Shown: in pieces, positions 1-5,987 of the stretch
How positions within the stretch are numbered: the first letter of the stretch is position 1
How the letters are laid out: each line of letters opens with the position of its first letter
NCBI GenBank assembly: GCA_035499415.1
Contig: DATJYV010000177.1
Location: forward strand, 1 to 9,290
From: DATJYV01 sp035499415
Lineage (GTDB): Bacteria; Bacteroidota; Ignavibacteria; UBA10030
Reading direction: 5' to 3'
Length of the DNA stretch: 9,290 nucleotides
The notes under the pieces: model-generated
What the model was told of the DNA's origin: nothing
The model's database searches: none
The model's input: only the letters and a program-made list of their open reading frames with translations
Position numbers and translations under genes: made by a program

Positions 1-255
1 TGTAGCTACCTTGTCAAAGACCTCTAAGCTTACAGTTCCTGTATCGCTAAACGTGGCAATTACGCCGCCATCGTTGCGGTACTCGTAATCATATTTATAT
101 ATCCATTGATTCCCGATAGCGAGGGGAAAAACATCAACATAGGAACTATCCGTTGTTTTCAAATTGATTTCGTTACCATTCGTTGATAAATTCTGCGCCA
201 TGCCGGTGGAGCCATAAAGTGCCAATACAACATATATTCTATTCATTGCGTACAT
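1..255 (-). CDS. Putative exported protein, N-terminal part only
   Basis: An open frame of 85 codons runs from ATG (complement of 253-255) to the window edge without a stop, so this is the 5' part of a longer gene. A second in-frame ATG at 246 gives MNRIYVVLALYGSTGMAQN, which resembles a short Sec signal peptide: an Arg near the N-terminus, a hydrophobic core and a possible cleavage near GMA-QN. The mature part is polar and aromatic (PLAIGNQWIYKYDYEY at about residues 44-59), a style I associate with secreted beta-rich proteins of Bacteroidota and relatives. No catalytic motif is visible, and neither start has a clear Shine-Dalgarno sequence. G+C is about 41% over 1-240 by hand count, well below the hydrogenase genes, so it is probably not part of that operon. 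Function unknown. Confidence 0.6.
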   Translation of the reverse strand, partial: MYAMNRIYVVLALYGSTGMAQNLSTNGNEINLKTTDSSYVDVFPLAIGNQWIYKYDYEYRNDGGVIATFSDTGTVSLEVFDKVAT

Positions 256-342
256 CTTTTCAGATTTGTTGTTCCTGTACAAATTCAATCCGGGAACCTA
301 ACTCGTAACTGAAAACCGTCTCGCGCCCGTTTGCGATACTTT

Positions 343-433
343 GAGTTTTGCGTTTTGGGTTGTGAGTTCTGTGATTTCAGTTCTGACTCCTGAATGCTCG
401 CTCCTCACATCCGGCTCTCACTTTCTGGCTCCT
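343..433. repeat. Degenerate heptanucleotide tandem repeat across the hypA 3' end
   Basis: Read in steps of seven from 343, thirteen units stay in register: gagtttt, gcgtttt, gggttgt, gagttct, gtgattt, cagttct, gactcct, gaatgct, cgctcct, cacatcc, ggctctc, actttct, ggctcct. The fourth and seventh positions are T in 11 of 13 units, and the loose consensus is GAGTTCT or GACTCCT. Similar pyrimidine-rich words continue to about 455 out of register. The array covers the region downstream of hypA and its last codons, and the hypA stop (405-407) lies inside it. The 256-342 stretch beside it, up to the exported-protein gene, shows no gene and no convincing terminator. Confidence 0.55.
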
Positions 434-695
434 GCTCCTCCAACTCCACACTCTCCAGCAGGATGTCCTGAGCGCGAGGATCGTCGAGATCTTCTGAAAC
501 AATCACACTCAGCGACACCTTTTCGAGCGGCGTACCCCGGATCGCTTCATCAAAATGTTCGCGGAAATGTCCCGCGCTTATGTGCGACATTGCACCAAGT
601 TTGACCGTGACAGCAACCGGCCGGGCCCCCTCGTTGGCCTTTGTAATGAGGTTGATCTTCTCGAGCAGATCTCTCATCAATGACATTTCATGCAT
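405..695 (-). CDS. hypA: HypA-like nickel metallochaperone lacking the zinc domain
   Basis: HypA supplies nickel, with HypB, to the hydrogenase large subunit. The N-terminus MHEMSLMRDLLEKI and the segment KLGAMSHISAGHFREHFDEAIRGT match the HypA nickel-binding fold. I start at the second of two adjacent ATGs (693-695), because the family's nickel ligand His2 must directly follow Met1. An AAGG lies a few bases upstream. The product is 96 residues, against about 113-118 in canonical HypA, and has no cysteine. The usual pair of CxxC zinc motifs is absent: the chain passes from SVIVSEDLDDPRAQ directly to ILLESVELEE, the position of the family's C-terminal strand. The last residues (EQEPESESRM) are encoded by the heptamer repeat. 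It is the last gene of the operon, 24 bp after the protease. I take it as a real short variant, since the frame is intact and both flanks of the missing domain are recognisable. Confidence 0.85.
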   Translation of the reverse strand: MHEMSLMRDLLEKINLITKANEGARPVAVTVKLGAMSHISAGHFREHFDEAIRGTPLEKVSLSVIVSEDLDDPRAQDILLESVELEEQEPESESRM

Positions 696-719
696 CATCC
701 ACCTTCCGTTTTTTCTGAC

Positions 720-1196
720 TCAAATGGTCCCGATGTCGTTCGCGATGCGCTCCGCAACTTCGAAACGGGCCTTCACAAGTTCCGGAGAAAGTCCCACGCC
801 GGCAATAAACTGTTTTCCCTCGATCCCGTAAACGAGTGTGACCGCGGGAAGCTCGTCCAGCATTCGTCCCAACTCAACCGCCGCGGCGACACTGAACGCA
901 TGCGTGGACGAATGAAAGAATTGCGCCGGCATCGATTCCCTGTGCGCCTCAAAACGATAGATCGTCCCGGCCTTTCCCCCCGATGAAACTGCGTCGATGA
1001 CGATGACTGCATCGACGCCGCGCCAGCGCTCCATCAGTGCCGCCCCTTCTCCCGACTCCTCCAAAACGCGGACGCCGGGAAAACCCCGGCGCTCGATGTC
1101 ACGAGCGACGATCAAGCCGACCGCATCGTCGGATCGGTACTCGTTCCCGACTCCGATGACCCTCACACGCTCGCCGGAAATCCCCTGCGGTCCCAT
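720..1196 (-). CDS. [NiFe] hydrogenase maturation endopeptidase (HyaD/HycI family)
   Basis: This 158-residue protein is a nickel-dependent endopeptidase that removes the C-terminal extension of the hydrogenase large subunit after nickel insertion. The family signature GVGNEYRSDDAVG is at residues 15-27. The acidic pair there, Asp68 in VIDAVSSG and His99 in STHAFSV are the likely equivalents of the three metal-binding positions (Glu16, Asp62, His93) known from E. coli HybD. Length is typical of the family. The ATG lies 6 bp after the large-subunit stop, with an AAGGAAG almost touching it, so translation is probably coupled. Position directly after the large subunit, whose C-terminus has a cleavable tail, identifies the substrate. 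The exact family member name cannot be fixed from sequence alone. Confidence 0.93.
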   Translation of the reverse strand: MGPQGISGERVRVIGVGNEYRSDDAVGLIVARDIERRGFPGVRVLEESGEGAALMERWRGVDAVIVIDAVSSGGKAGTIYRFEAHRESMPAQFFHSSTHAFSVAAAVELGRMLDELPAVTLVYGIEGKQFIAGVGLSPELVKARFEVAERIANDIGTI

Positions 1197-1202
1197 CTTC
1201 CT

Positions 1203-2492
1203 TTACTCTCTTTCGACCTTGAGCTTGAGAAAATGCGTGGCGCAGGAGATGCAGGGGTCGTAATTTCTGATTGTCTGCTCGAGGTGCCCCTGAAGACGGT
1301 CGTTCGGTTCGTCGAGGTGGTCCCCGACATAATGACGCAAATCGCCCTCGATCACTTTCTGATTCTGGGATGTCGGTGGTACAATCTTTGCCTCGAGAAT
1401 CGTACCGGCCTCGTCGATGCGATACCGATGATACAGAATTCCACGCGGGGCCTCCGTGCAGGCGTAGCCGATTCCTGCGCGCGGATTTACGTTGACGAAA
1501 GGGCGTTCGGGTTCGACGAACCGGGAAAGAATTCTCAATGCTTCCTCGCACGCATACAAGGTCTCGACACTCCGCACAATGATGCTCTTGAAAGGATTAC
1601 GACAGACCTTCGCGAGCCCTGCCTTCGTCGCTTCTTCTCTCGCGAGCGGAGTGAGCTTGTCATGATTCAACGCATAACGCGCGAGCGGACCGACGAGATA
1701 CGCTCCGCGTTCCTTCATCGTCGAATGGAGTGCGTTCGAGTATTCAATGTGCTCCTCGACGAAGTGCGATTCGTACTCCTTCACGTCGATGTCCAAGCCT
1801 CCGGTCGAAACCAGTCTTCCCTCGTTGAATGGATATTCGTCTGGATGGACGAGGGCGACGAATTCATAGTTCTCTTCGAATTCCGGAAAAGATAATCCGG
1901 CGACCCATCGGACCGTTTCGATTGAAAGGTCGCGCGCCCGCTCGAGCTTGGACGCGAGACTTTGCAATTCCGATTTTGCGGGAAGTTTATAGAACCCGCC
2001 CACCCGGACGTTGATCGGATGAATCTCACGCCCGCCGACCGTCGTCACGATCTCATTTCCTATTTTTTTGAGCTCCAGCCCCCGCTTGACTTCGTTTGGA
2101 TGATCCCTGGCCATCTGAATTGCGTCCGGGTATCCGAGAAAGTCCGGCGCGTGGAGCATATAAATGTGGAGCGCGTGGCTCTCGATCCACTCTCCGCAGT
2201 AAATGAGGCGCCGCAACTCGCGCAACGGGCCGTCAATGGCGACGCCGCAGCATCGCTCCATCGCGTGGATGGAGCTCATCTGGTATGCAACAGGGCAGAT
2301 GCCGCAGATGCGCGCCGTAATGTCGGGAGCTTCCGTGAATTTTCGTCCCCGAAGCAGGGCTTCGAAGAACCGCGGGGGCTCGAAGACCTTGAATTTCGAT
2401 TCGACCACTTCCCCGTCCTTCACCCGGACGAAGAACGACCCTTCCCCCTCAACCCGCGCAAGATAATCGACCTTGACCGTCCTACTTTTCAT
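1203..2492 (-). CDS. hydA: [NiFe] hydrogenase large (alpha) subunit, group 3b type
   Basis: This is the catalytic subunit holding the NiFe(CN)2CO site, 429 residues from the chosen start. The N-terminal ligand motif RICGICPVAYQM gives Cys63 and Cys66. The C-terminal motif DPCISCATH gives Cys414 and Cys417, with His420 before the predicted cleavage point. A nine-residue tail FLKLKVERE would be removed by the adjacent protease. The form of both motifs, with beta, gamma and delta partners, points to the cytosolic NADP-linked group 3b rather than membrane uptake enzymes. The frame is open to 2531, but the ATG at 2490-2492 starts the conserved MKSRTVKVDYLARVEGEG segment and has AAGGAG about 10 bases upstream; the upstream extension is basic and family-unlike. 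The gene overlaps the end of the small-subunit gene by 11 bp. Confidence 0.96.
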   Translation of the reverse strand: MKSRTVKVDYLARVEGEGSFFVRVKDGEVVESKFKVFEPPRFFEALLRGRKFTEAPDITARICGICPVAYQMSSIHAMERCCGVAIDGPLRELRRLIYCGEWIESHALHIYMLHAPDFLGYPDAIQMARDHPNEVKRGLELKKIGNEIVTTVGGREIHPINVRVGGFYKLPAKSELQSLASKLERARDLSIETVRWVAGLSFPEFEENYEFVALVHPDEYPFNEGRLVSTGGLDIDVKEYESHFVEEHIEYSNALHSTMKERGAYLVGPLARYALNHDKLTPLAREEATKAGLAKVCRNPFKSIIVRSVETLYACEEALRILSRFVEPERPFVNVNPRAGIGYACTEAPRGILYHRYRIDEAGTILEAKIVPPTSQNQKVIEGDLRHYVGDHLDEPNDRLQGHLEQTIRNYDPCISCATHFLKLKVERE

Positions 2493-3261
2493 GCCGCTCA
2501 CTCTCCTTGCGGAACGCTTCTGCCTGCGCATTGAATCCCCGGAGCAGGATCAGAATCTCCCGGGAAGTCATGCCGCGTTTCTGCCACACCGACGCCAGGG
2601 ATGATGGATTTGAGGATTCCTTCGGGCCAAAGCATCCGAAACACCCGCGGTGGAATGTCGGGCAGAGCGCATTGCAACCCGCTTGTGTGACGGGGCCGAG
2701 GCAGGGAGGGCCATGTGTCACAAGTCCGCACACCACGCCGCTGCGTTTGCACTCGACACAGACGCTGTAATTCGGAATGTTCGGCTTCCGTCCGTTGAGA
2801 TAGGCAGAAAGAACTTCGACGAGCTGAATTTTGCTGATGGGACATCCGCGCAATTCGAAATCGACCGGTACGTGGTCGGAAATCGGGGTCGAGCGTCCCA
2901 GGACTTCAAGATATTGGGGGGACGCATAAACGACAGAGGCGTAATTGTGGACGTCGGCAAAATTGCGCAATGCCTGGATACCGCCGGCCGTTGCGCAGGC
3001 GCCGATGGTGATAAGGAATTTCGATGCGCGCCGGACTTCGTGGATGCGTTCTGCGTCATGCGGGGTCGTGATCGACCCTTCGACGAGGGAAACGTCGTAT
3101 GGTCCCTTGACGAAGGCGCTCGATGCTTCGGGAAAATTGGCGATTTCAATCCGGCCCGTCACTGCAAGCAGCGCGTCTTCGCAGTCGAGGAGAGACAGCT
3201 GGCACCCGTCGCAGGAGGAAAATTTCCAGACGGCAAGAGTGGGGAGTCGGCGCGCTTTCAT
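2482..3261 (-). CDS. hydD: [NiFe] hydrogenase small (delta) subunit, group 3b type
   Basis: This electron-transfer subunit pairs with the large subunit, 259 residues. The proximal [4Fe-4S] cluster ligands are visible as Cys17 and Cys20 (SSCDGCQ), Cys89 (IGACATAGG) and Cys140 (RGCPISK). Eight further cysteines (168, 171, 178, 187, 196, 200, 207, 210) could hold two more cubanes, as in family members of this type. There is no twin-arginine signal peptide, so the enzyme is cytosolic, unlike membrane-bound uptake hydrogenases. The ATG directly abuts the TAA of the gamma-subunit gene (TAAATG) and has no strong Shine-Dalgarno, suggesting termination-reinitiation coupling. The 3' end overlaps the large-subunit start. 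Confidence 0.95.
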   Translation of the reverse strand: MKARRLPTLAVWKFSSCDGCQLSLLDCEDALLAVTGRIEIANFPEASSAFVKGPYDVSLVEGSITTPHDAERIHEVRRASKFLITIGACATAGGIQALRNFADVHNYASVVYASPQYLEVLGRSTPISDHVPVDFELRGCPISKIQLVEVLSAYLNGRKPNIPNYSVCVECKRSGVVCGLVTHGPPCLGPVTQAGCNALCPTFHRGCFGCFGPKESSNPSSLASVWQKRGMTSREILILLRGFNAQAEAFRKESERHEK

Positions 3262-4107
3262 TTACAGTTCCCGAATGGCCATCGCGTTTGAGACGTTCAC
3301 GTACGGAAAAACCGGTCCGTCCTTGCAAATGAAATACTTCTGCAGTTGACAATGACCGCACAGGCCGCAGCCGCATTTCATGTTGCGCTCGAGTGAAACG
3401 TAGATCGAATCGTCGGAGATGCCTTTCTTCGTCAGCTCGGCGACAGAGAATCGCATCATGATCTCGGGTCCGCACAGCATGGCGACGGTACTCTGGGGGT
3501 CGAATCCGCCGCGCGCAATCATTGCCGAGACGACGCCGACATTTCCCCTCCATTGGACGAGCGCCCGGTCGACGGTGACGTGAACGTCGATGTCCAGCCG
3601 GGACCTCAACCGTTCGAGTTCCTTGCGGAACAAAATGTCGGCAGGAGTCCTTGCTCCGTAGAGCAGGACGACCGAGCCGTACTTCTCGCGCCGTTCGATG
3701 ATGCGATAGAGAACCGGTCGAAGCGGCGCCAGCCCGATTCCGCCCGCGACGATGACTACGTCCGACCCTTCGGCTTCCGCGACCGGCCACGGGGAGCCGA
3801 ACGGCCCGCGGATGCCGACAACGTCTCCGCGTCTCAGCGTCTGCAATGCCTTGGTCACGACGCCCACGGCCCGCGTGGTGTGAATGACATGCCGCGAGTC
3901 CGACGGGTCGCCGCTGATGGAGATCGGAATTTCTCCGACGCCGTAGACGTACACCATATTGAACTGGCCGGGGGAGAACAGGAATGGCCGACGCGGTTGG
4001 AGGTCGGTCAGCTCGACCGAAAACGTATCCTTCGTCTCCTTCCACACGTGCTGAATGCGGAAAGGGTCGGGCTTCATCGCGAAATCGGAATTGGGAGTTT
4101 CAACCAC
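3262..4107 (-). CDS. hydG: FAD/NAD(P)-binding hydrogenase gamma subunit with [2Fe-2S] site
   Basis: This diaphorase-type subunit exchanges electrons between the Fe-S chain and NAD(P), 281 residues. It has the ferredoxin-reductase fold: FAD region with PGQF (46-49) and EIPISISGD (59-67), nucleotide-binding GGIGLAP (122-128), CGP (212-214), and a C-terminal PyrK-like [2Fe-2S] site with Cys245, Cys250, Cys253 and Cys261 plus an extra Cys247. The start is uncertain. The longest frame begins with GTG (complement of 4105-4107), preceded by GGAGG about 10 bases upstream. An in-frame ATG at 4077 (MKPDPF) lacks a good ribosome site, so I prefer the GTG. The gap after the cyclic-nucleotide-domain gene is 5 bp. 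Whether NAD or NADP is preferred cannot be read directly; group 3b enzymes generally favour NADP(H). Confidence 0.92.
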   Translation of the reverse strand: MVETPNSDFAMKPDPFRIQHVWKETKDTFSVELTDLQPRRPFLFSPGQFNMVYVYGVGEIPISISGDPSDSRHVIHTTRAVGVVTKALQTLRRGDVVGIRGPFGSPWPVAEAEGSDVVIVAGGIGLAPLRPVLYRIIERREKYGSVVLLYGARTPADILFRKELERLRSRLDIDVHVTVDRALVQWRGNVGVVSAMIARGGFDPQSTVAMLCGPEIMMRFSVAELTKKGISDDSIYVSLERNMKCGCGLCGHCQLQKYFICKDGPVFPYVNVSNAMAIREL

Positions 4108-4112
4108 AACTG

Positions 4113-4571
4113 TTACGCCTCCGCGTAGACATCCAACAGCTGCAGCCGCATTGCCTGCATGCGCTGCTCCAGCAGGACCGCAAACCGCTTCATCAGCTCA
4201 TACCCGAAGTCGTGATTCTCGTCGCACTTTCTCCGGAGGCAGGTTCCGTCCAGTGCGATGGCGCGCGTGAGTTGTATTGCACGCGCATCGTAGTGCCAGC
4301 GGTATGGCGGAAAAAGCCACGACCATCCGATGATCTCGCCCGCCCCGATCGTCTGGATCGTCATGAAGCCCTTCGGGGGATGGTGGATGGAAAGGGAGAC
4401 GTCGCCGTTCCGGATCAAATAGCATTTCGTGGCATCCTCTCCTTCGCGGAAAAGCGAATCGCCCGCGTCGAATCGGATATTCGAAGCGCAGCCGACAAGG
4501 AGGTCGAGATACCGGTGCTCGAGCCCGTTGAAAATCGGATGTTCGGAGATGATGGATACGAGATTTTCCAT
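4113..4571 (-). CDS. Stand-alone cyclic-nucleotide-binding-domain protein in the hydrogenase operon
   Basis: This 152-residue protein consists of one CRP-like beta-barrel domain. Visible family features are the helix with HPIFNGLEHRYLDLL, the FREGEDATKCYLIRNGDVSL segment (41-60) and the cassette GAGEIIGWSWLFPPYRWHYDARA (split here as GAGEIIGWSW, 76-85, and LFPPYRWHYDARA, 86-98). A C-terminal helix follows (YELMKRFAVLLEQRM), then the protein ends. There is no helix-turn-helix, so it is unlikely to bind DNA as CRP or FNR do. The start is the ATG at 4569-4571, with GAAGGAG 8 bases upstream and 5 bp after the beta-subunit stop; the longer frame upstream only mirrors the beta gene. The cassette is rich in Trp and Pro, and the usual phosphate-binding Arg-Ser seems replaced. 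I recall such proteins beside other bacterial group 3b hydrogenases, role unknown. It may be an allosteric or assembly partner of the enzyme. Confidence 0.88.
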   Translation of the reverse strand: MENLVSIISEHPIFNGLEHRYLDLLVGCASNIRFDAGDSLFREGEDATKCYLIRNGDVSLSIHHPPKGFMTIQTIGAGEIIGWSWLFPPYRWHYDARAIQLTRAIALDGTCLRRKCDENHDFGYELMKRFAVLLEQRMQAMRLQLLDVYAEA

Positions 4572-4576
4572 GGCGT

Positions 4577-5710
4577 TCACTCCTTCGTGGATACCGCTTG
4601 TGCCGTTCCTCTCAAGATGCGCAGTTCCTCCGTGGGGTCGATTCCCGCAGGACACCAGGTAATGCATCGGCCGCAGCCGACACAGCCGAACGTCCCGAAC
4701 TGGTCCACCCAGCTTGCAAACTTGTGCGTCAGCCACTGGCGGTACCGGGCCCGCGGCGTCGCGCGGATCGAGCCGCCATGGATGTACGAAAACTCCGCCG
4801 TGAAGCAGGAGTCCCACACGCGCCAACGCTCAGCGTTTGCGCCGGCGAGATCCGTGGTGTCTTCGACCGTTGTGCAGAAACAGGTGGGACACACCATGGT
4901 GCAATTTGCGCACGTGAGACACCGTTTCGCGACCGCTTCCCACTCTGGATGATCGGCGTTCGCGTAGAGAAGCTCCTTCAACCCTTCCGTGTCGACATTT
5001 CGTTTCATGGCTCGCGCCGCTGTTTCCGTCACCCGATGGGCTTTTTCAACTTCTGCCTCCGAGGCCTCGCGGCAATCCAGGCCCTCCATGACGCTTCGCC
5101 CGGAATCGCTGCCGATTTCGACGACGAAGTAGTGCCCATCGCCGTCGATGACCTCCGTGAGGGCAAGGTCGAACCCGGATTCCGCTCTCGGGCCGGAGTT
5201 CAGGGAAGCGCAAAAACAGGTGGATGCGGGCTTGCCGCACTGGACCGCAACGACGAAAATCTTTTCGCGCCTCTGCTTGTATTGAATATCCTGGTACGCG
5301 CCTCCGAGGAATACCTTGTCCTGGATGCGCAGCGCCTGGAGCTCACAGGGTCGGATGCCGATGAAAGCAAATTTTTCCGCTGATTCCCCGGAAGGAGTCG
5401 AACCCGAATCGAATTCAATCGAGCCGTCGTTCCTGATTGCGGAGAGGATTTTCCAACGAGGGGGGAAGAGGAATTTCTTGAACGACTGGGGCCCGACGGC
5501 AAATCCAAACATCTCCCGCGATTCACTCTGCGAGAGGCGATAGGAGGACGAGGACTGCTCGTCTCCAAACCCGACAGGGAGGTCCGACGCGGCGTGAACT
5601 TCATCATACACGATGGCGCCTTCGCGAACCGTCGGCGCGATCGTCGTGTACCCTTTATCGCTCAAGACCCGAACGAGCACATCGATCTGTCCGGGCGCAA
5701 TTTTCATCAT
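4577..5710 (-). CDS. hydB: Hydrogenase iron-sulfur beta subunit, group 3b type
   Basis: This 377-residue subunit carries [4Fe-4S] clusters between the flavin subunit and the hydrogenase core. The N-terminal two thirds match the sulfhydrogenase beta family: PRWK (84-87), IGIRPCELQAL around Cys122, and CFCASLNSGP around Cys165 and Cys167. The C-terminal third is a ferredoxin-like domain with CLTCANCTMVCP (Cys264, 267, 270, 274), then TCFCTT with Cys277 and Cys279, and CVGCGRCITWCPAG (Cys343, 346, 349, 353). Length is close to the Pyrococcus HydB family. It is the first gene of the leftward operon. Two adjacent ATGs (5710 and 5707) are both possible; no Shine-Dalgarno sits at normal spacing, but an AGGAG lies upstream behind a hairpin (see that entry). 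Confidence 0.94.
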   Translation of the reverse strand: MMKIAPGQIDVLVRVLSDKGYTTIAPTVREGAIVYDEVHAASDLPVGFGDEQSSSSYRLSQSESREMFGFAVGPQSFKKFLFPPRWKILSAIRNDGSIEFDSGSTPSGESAEKFAFIGIRPCELQALRIQDKVFLGGAYQDIQYKQRREKIFVVAVQCGKPASTCFCASLNSGPRAESGFDLALTEVIDGDGHYFVVEIGSDSGRSVMEGLDCREASEAEVEKAHRVTETAARAMKRNVDTEGLKELLYANADHPEWEAVAKRCLTCANCTMVCPTCFCTTVEDTTDLAGANAERWRVWDSCFTAEFSYIHGGSIRATPRARYRQWLTHKFASWVDQFGTFGCVGCGRCITWCPAGIDPTEELRILRGTAQAVSTKE

Positions 5711-5719
5711 AGGGAATGC

Positions 5720-5746
5720 GCTTCAGTGGAATCTGAAGCAACTCCT
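5720..5746 (-). promoter_or_regulatory. AGGAG plus perfect 7-bp hairpin in the beta-subunit leader
   Basis: On the minus strand the leader reads AGGAG (5746-5742), TT, then GCTTCAG (5739-5733), loop ATTCCA, CTGAAGC (5726-5720), then nine bases to the ATG at 5710. The stem is perfect over 7 bp with four G-C pairs. Unfolded, AGGAG is 31 bases from the start. With the hairpin folded the effective spacing is about 11 bases, near the usable range. So the hairpin may bridge a distant ribosome site to the start codon or tune it. As DNA, GCTTCAG-N6-CTGAAGC could instead be an operator just downstream of the promoter. The sequence is plain; the role is inferred. Confidence 0.45.
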
Positions 5747-5759
5747 CGTGCATTTCGTC

Positions 5760-5775
5760 TGCAAACGACATGCCA
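5760..5775 (-). promoter_or_regulatory. Candidate sigma-54 promoter of the hydrogenase structural operon
   Basis: On the minus strand the sequence is TGGCAT-GTCGT-TTGCA. Compared with the sigma-54 consensus TGGCACG-N4-TTGCA it has the invariant GG and GC exactly ten bases apart and differs at one base of the twelve specified. It would place the transcript start near 5749, about 39 bases before the beta-subunit ATG. Location, orientation and spacing all fit a promoter for the leftward operon. Sigma-54 control is well known for several hydrogenase and hyp operons, but no activator gene is in this window. Confidence 0.6.
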
Positions 5776-5884
5776 CACGAATGATGCGGCGGACCCCGGT
5801 AAATTGCGCGTCCTCGCCGTACGGGACATATGGATTCTCATTATTCGGAAGTCAAGAATCAGTTAAGGGAAAATATTCTTACTC

Positions 5885-5937
5885 ATGCGAACCAATTGGC
5901 CGCCGATACGGGTCATTCCGCCAATTCCCGTTCGTAT
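5885..5937. promoter_or_regulatory. Long imperfect inverted repeat between the divergent promoters
   Basis: The arms are ATGCGAAC (5885-5892) with GTTCGTAT (5930-5937), one G-T pair, then AATTGGC (5894-5900) with GCCAATT (5920-5926). A 1-versus-3-base bulge separates the two arm segments, and a 19-base loop lies between the arms. The left arm also contains the palindrome CCAATTGG (5892-5899). The centre near 5911 lies about 68 bases upstream of the predicted hypF transcript start and about 160 from that of the structural operon, so one site could act as a shared upstream activator sequence. No T-tract follows, so it is not a terminator. The 5776-5950 stretch contains no gene I can support. 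Confidence 0.4.
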
Positions 5938-5952
5938 TCAACCCTCGAAGTG

Positions 5953-5968
5953 GGGCACTGTTCTTGCC
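5953..5968 (+). promoter_or_regulatory. Candidate sigma-54 promoter of hypF
   Basis: The plus strand reads gGGCAC-TGTTC-TTGCc, with GG at 5954-5955 and GC at 5966-5967, ten bases apart as sigma-54 requires, and the full GGCAC and TTGC blocks. It is weaker than the opposing site because the flanking T and A are missing. The predicted transcript start is near 5979, only about 9 bases before the proposed hypF ATG, which would make the message nearly leaderless. That short leader lowers confidence in either the promoter or the start. Confidence 0.4.
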
Positions 5969-5987
5969 TTTTCCTGATCGGTATCTT

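Noticed and set aside
256..404. Terminator after hypA or promoter for the exported-protein gene
   Set aside because: I found no stable hairpin with a T-run on the minus strand and no convincing -35/-10 or Bacteroidota-type TTTG/TAnnTTTG pair; only short 4-5 bp inverted repeats.
1233..1895. 220-codon plus-strand open frame opposite the large subunit
   Set aside because: It is the antisense shadow of a clearly conserved gene and shows no protein-family character; the same holds for the other long antisense frames across 405-5710 and 6018-7493.
2493..2531. Upstream ATG for the large subunit
   Set aside because: The 13 added residues are basic and unlike the family; the 2492 ATG begins the conserved segment and has its own AAGGAG.
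4572..4826. Longer N-terminus for the cyclic-nucleotide-domain protein
   Set aside because: The extra residues are an antisense-free shadow frame within the beta gene on the same strand, while the ATG at 4571 has a well-placed GAAGGAG.
5827..5855. Sigma-70-like promoter on the minus strand (TTGACT, 17 bases, CATATG)
   Set aside because: The -35 is good but the -10 matches only half the consensus; the sigma-54 site downstream is much better. It could still be a secondary promoter.
5613..5987. Upstream extension of the hypF frame (125 extra codons)
   Set aside because: It overlaps the beta-subunit gene and the divergent promoter region, has no HypF-family character and would make HypF far too long; the domain begins just after 5988.
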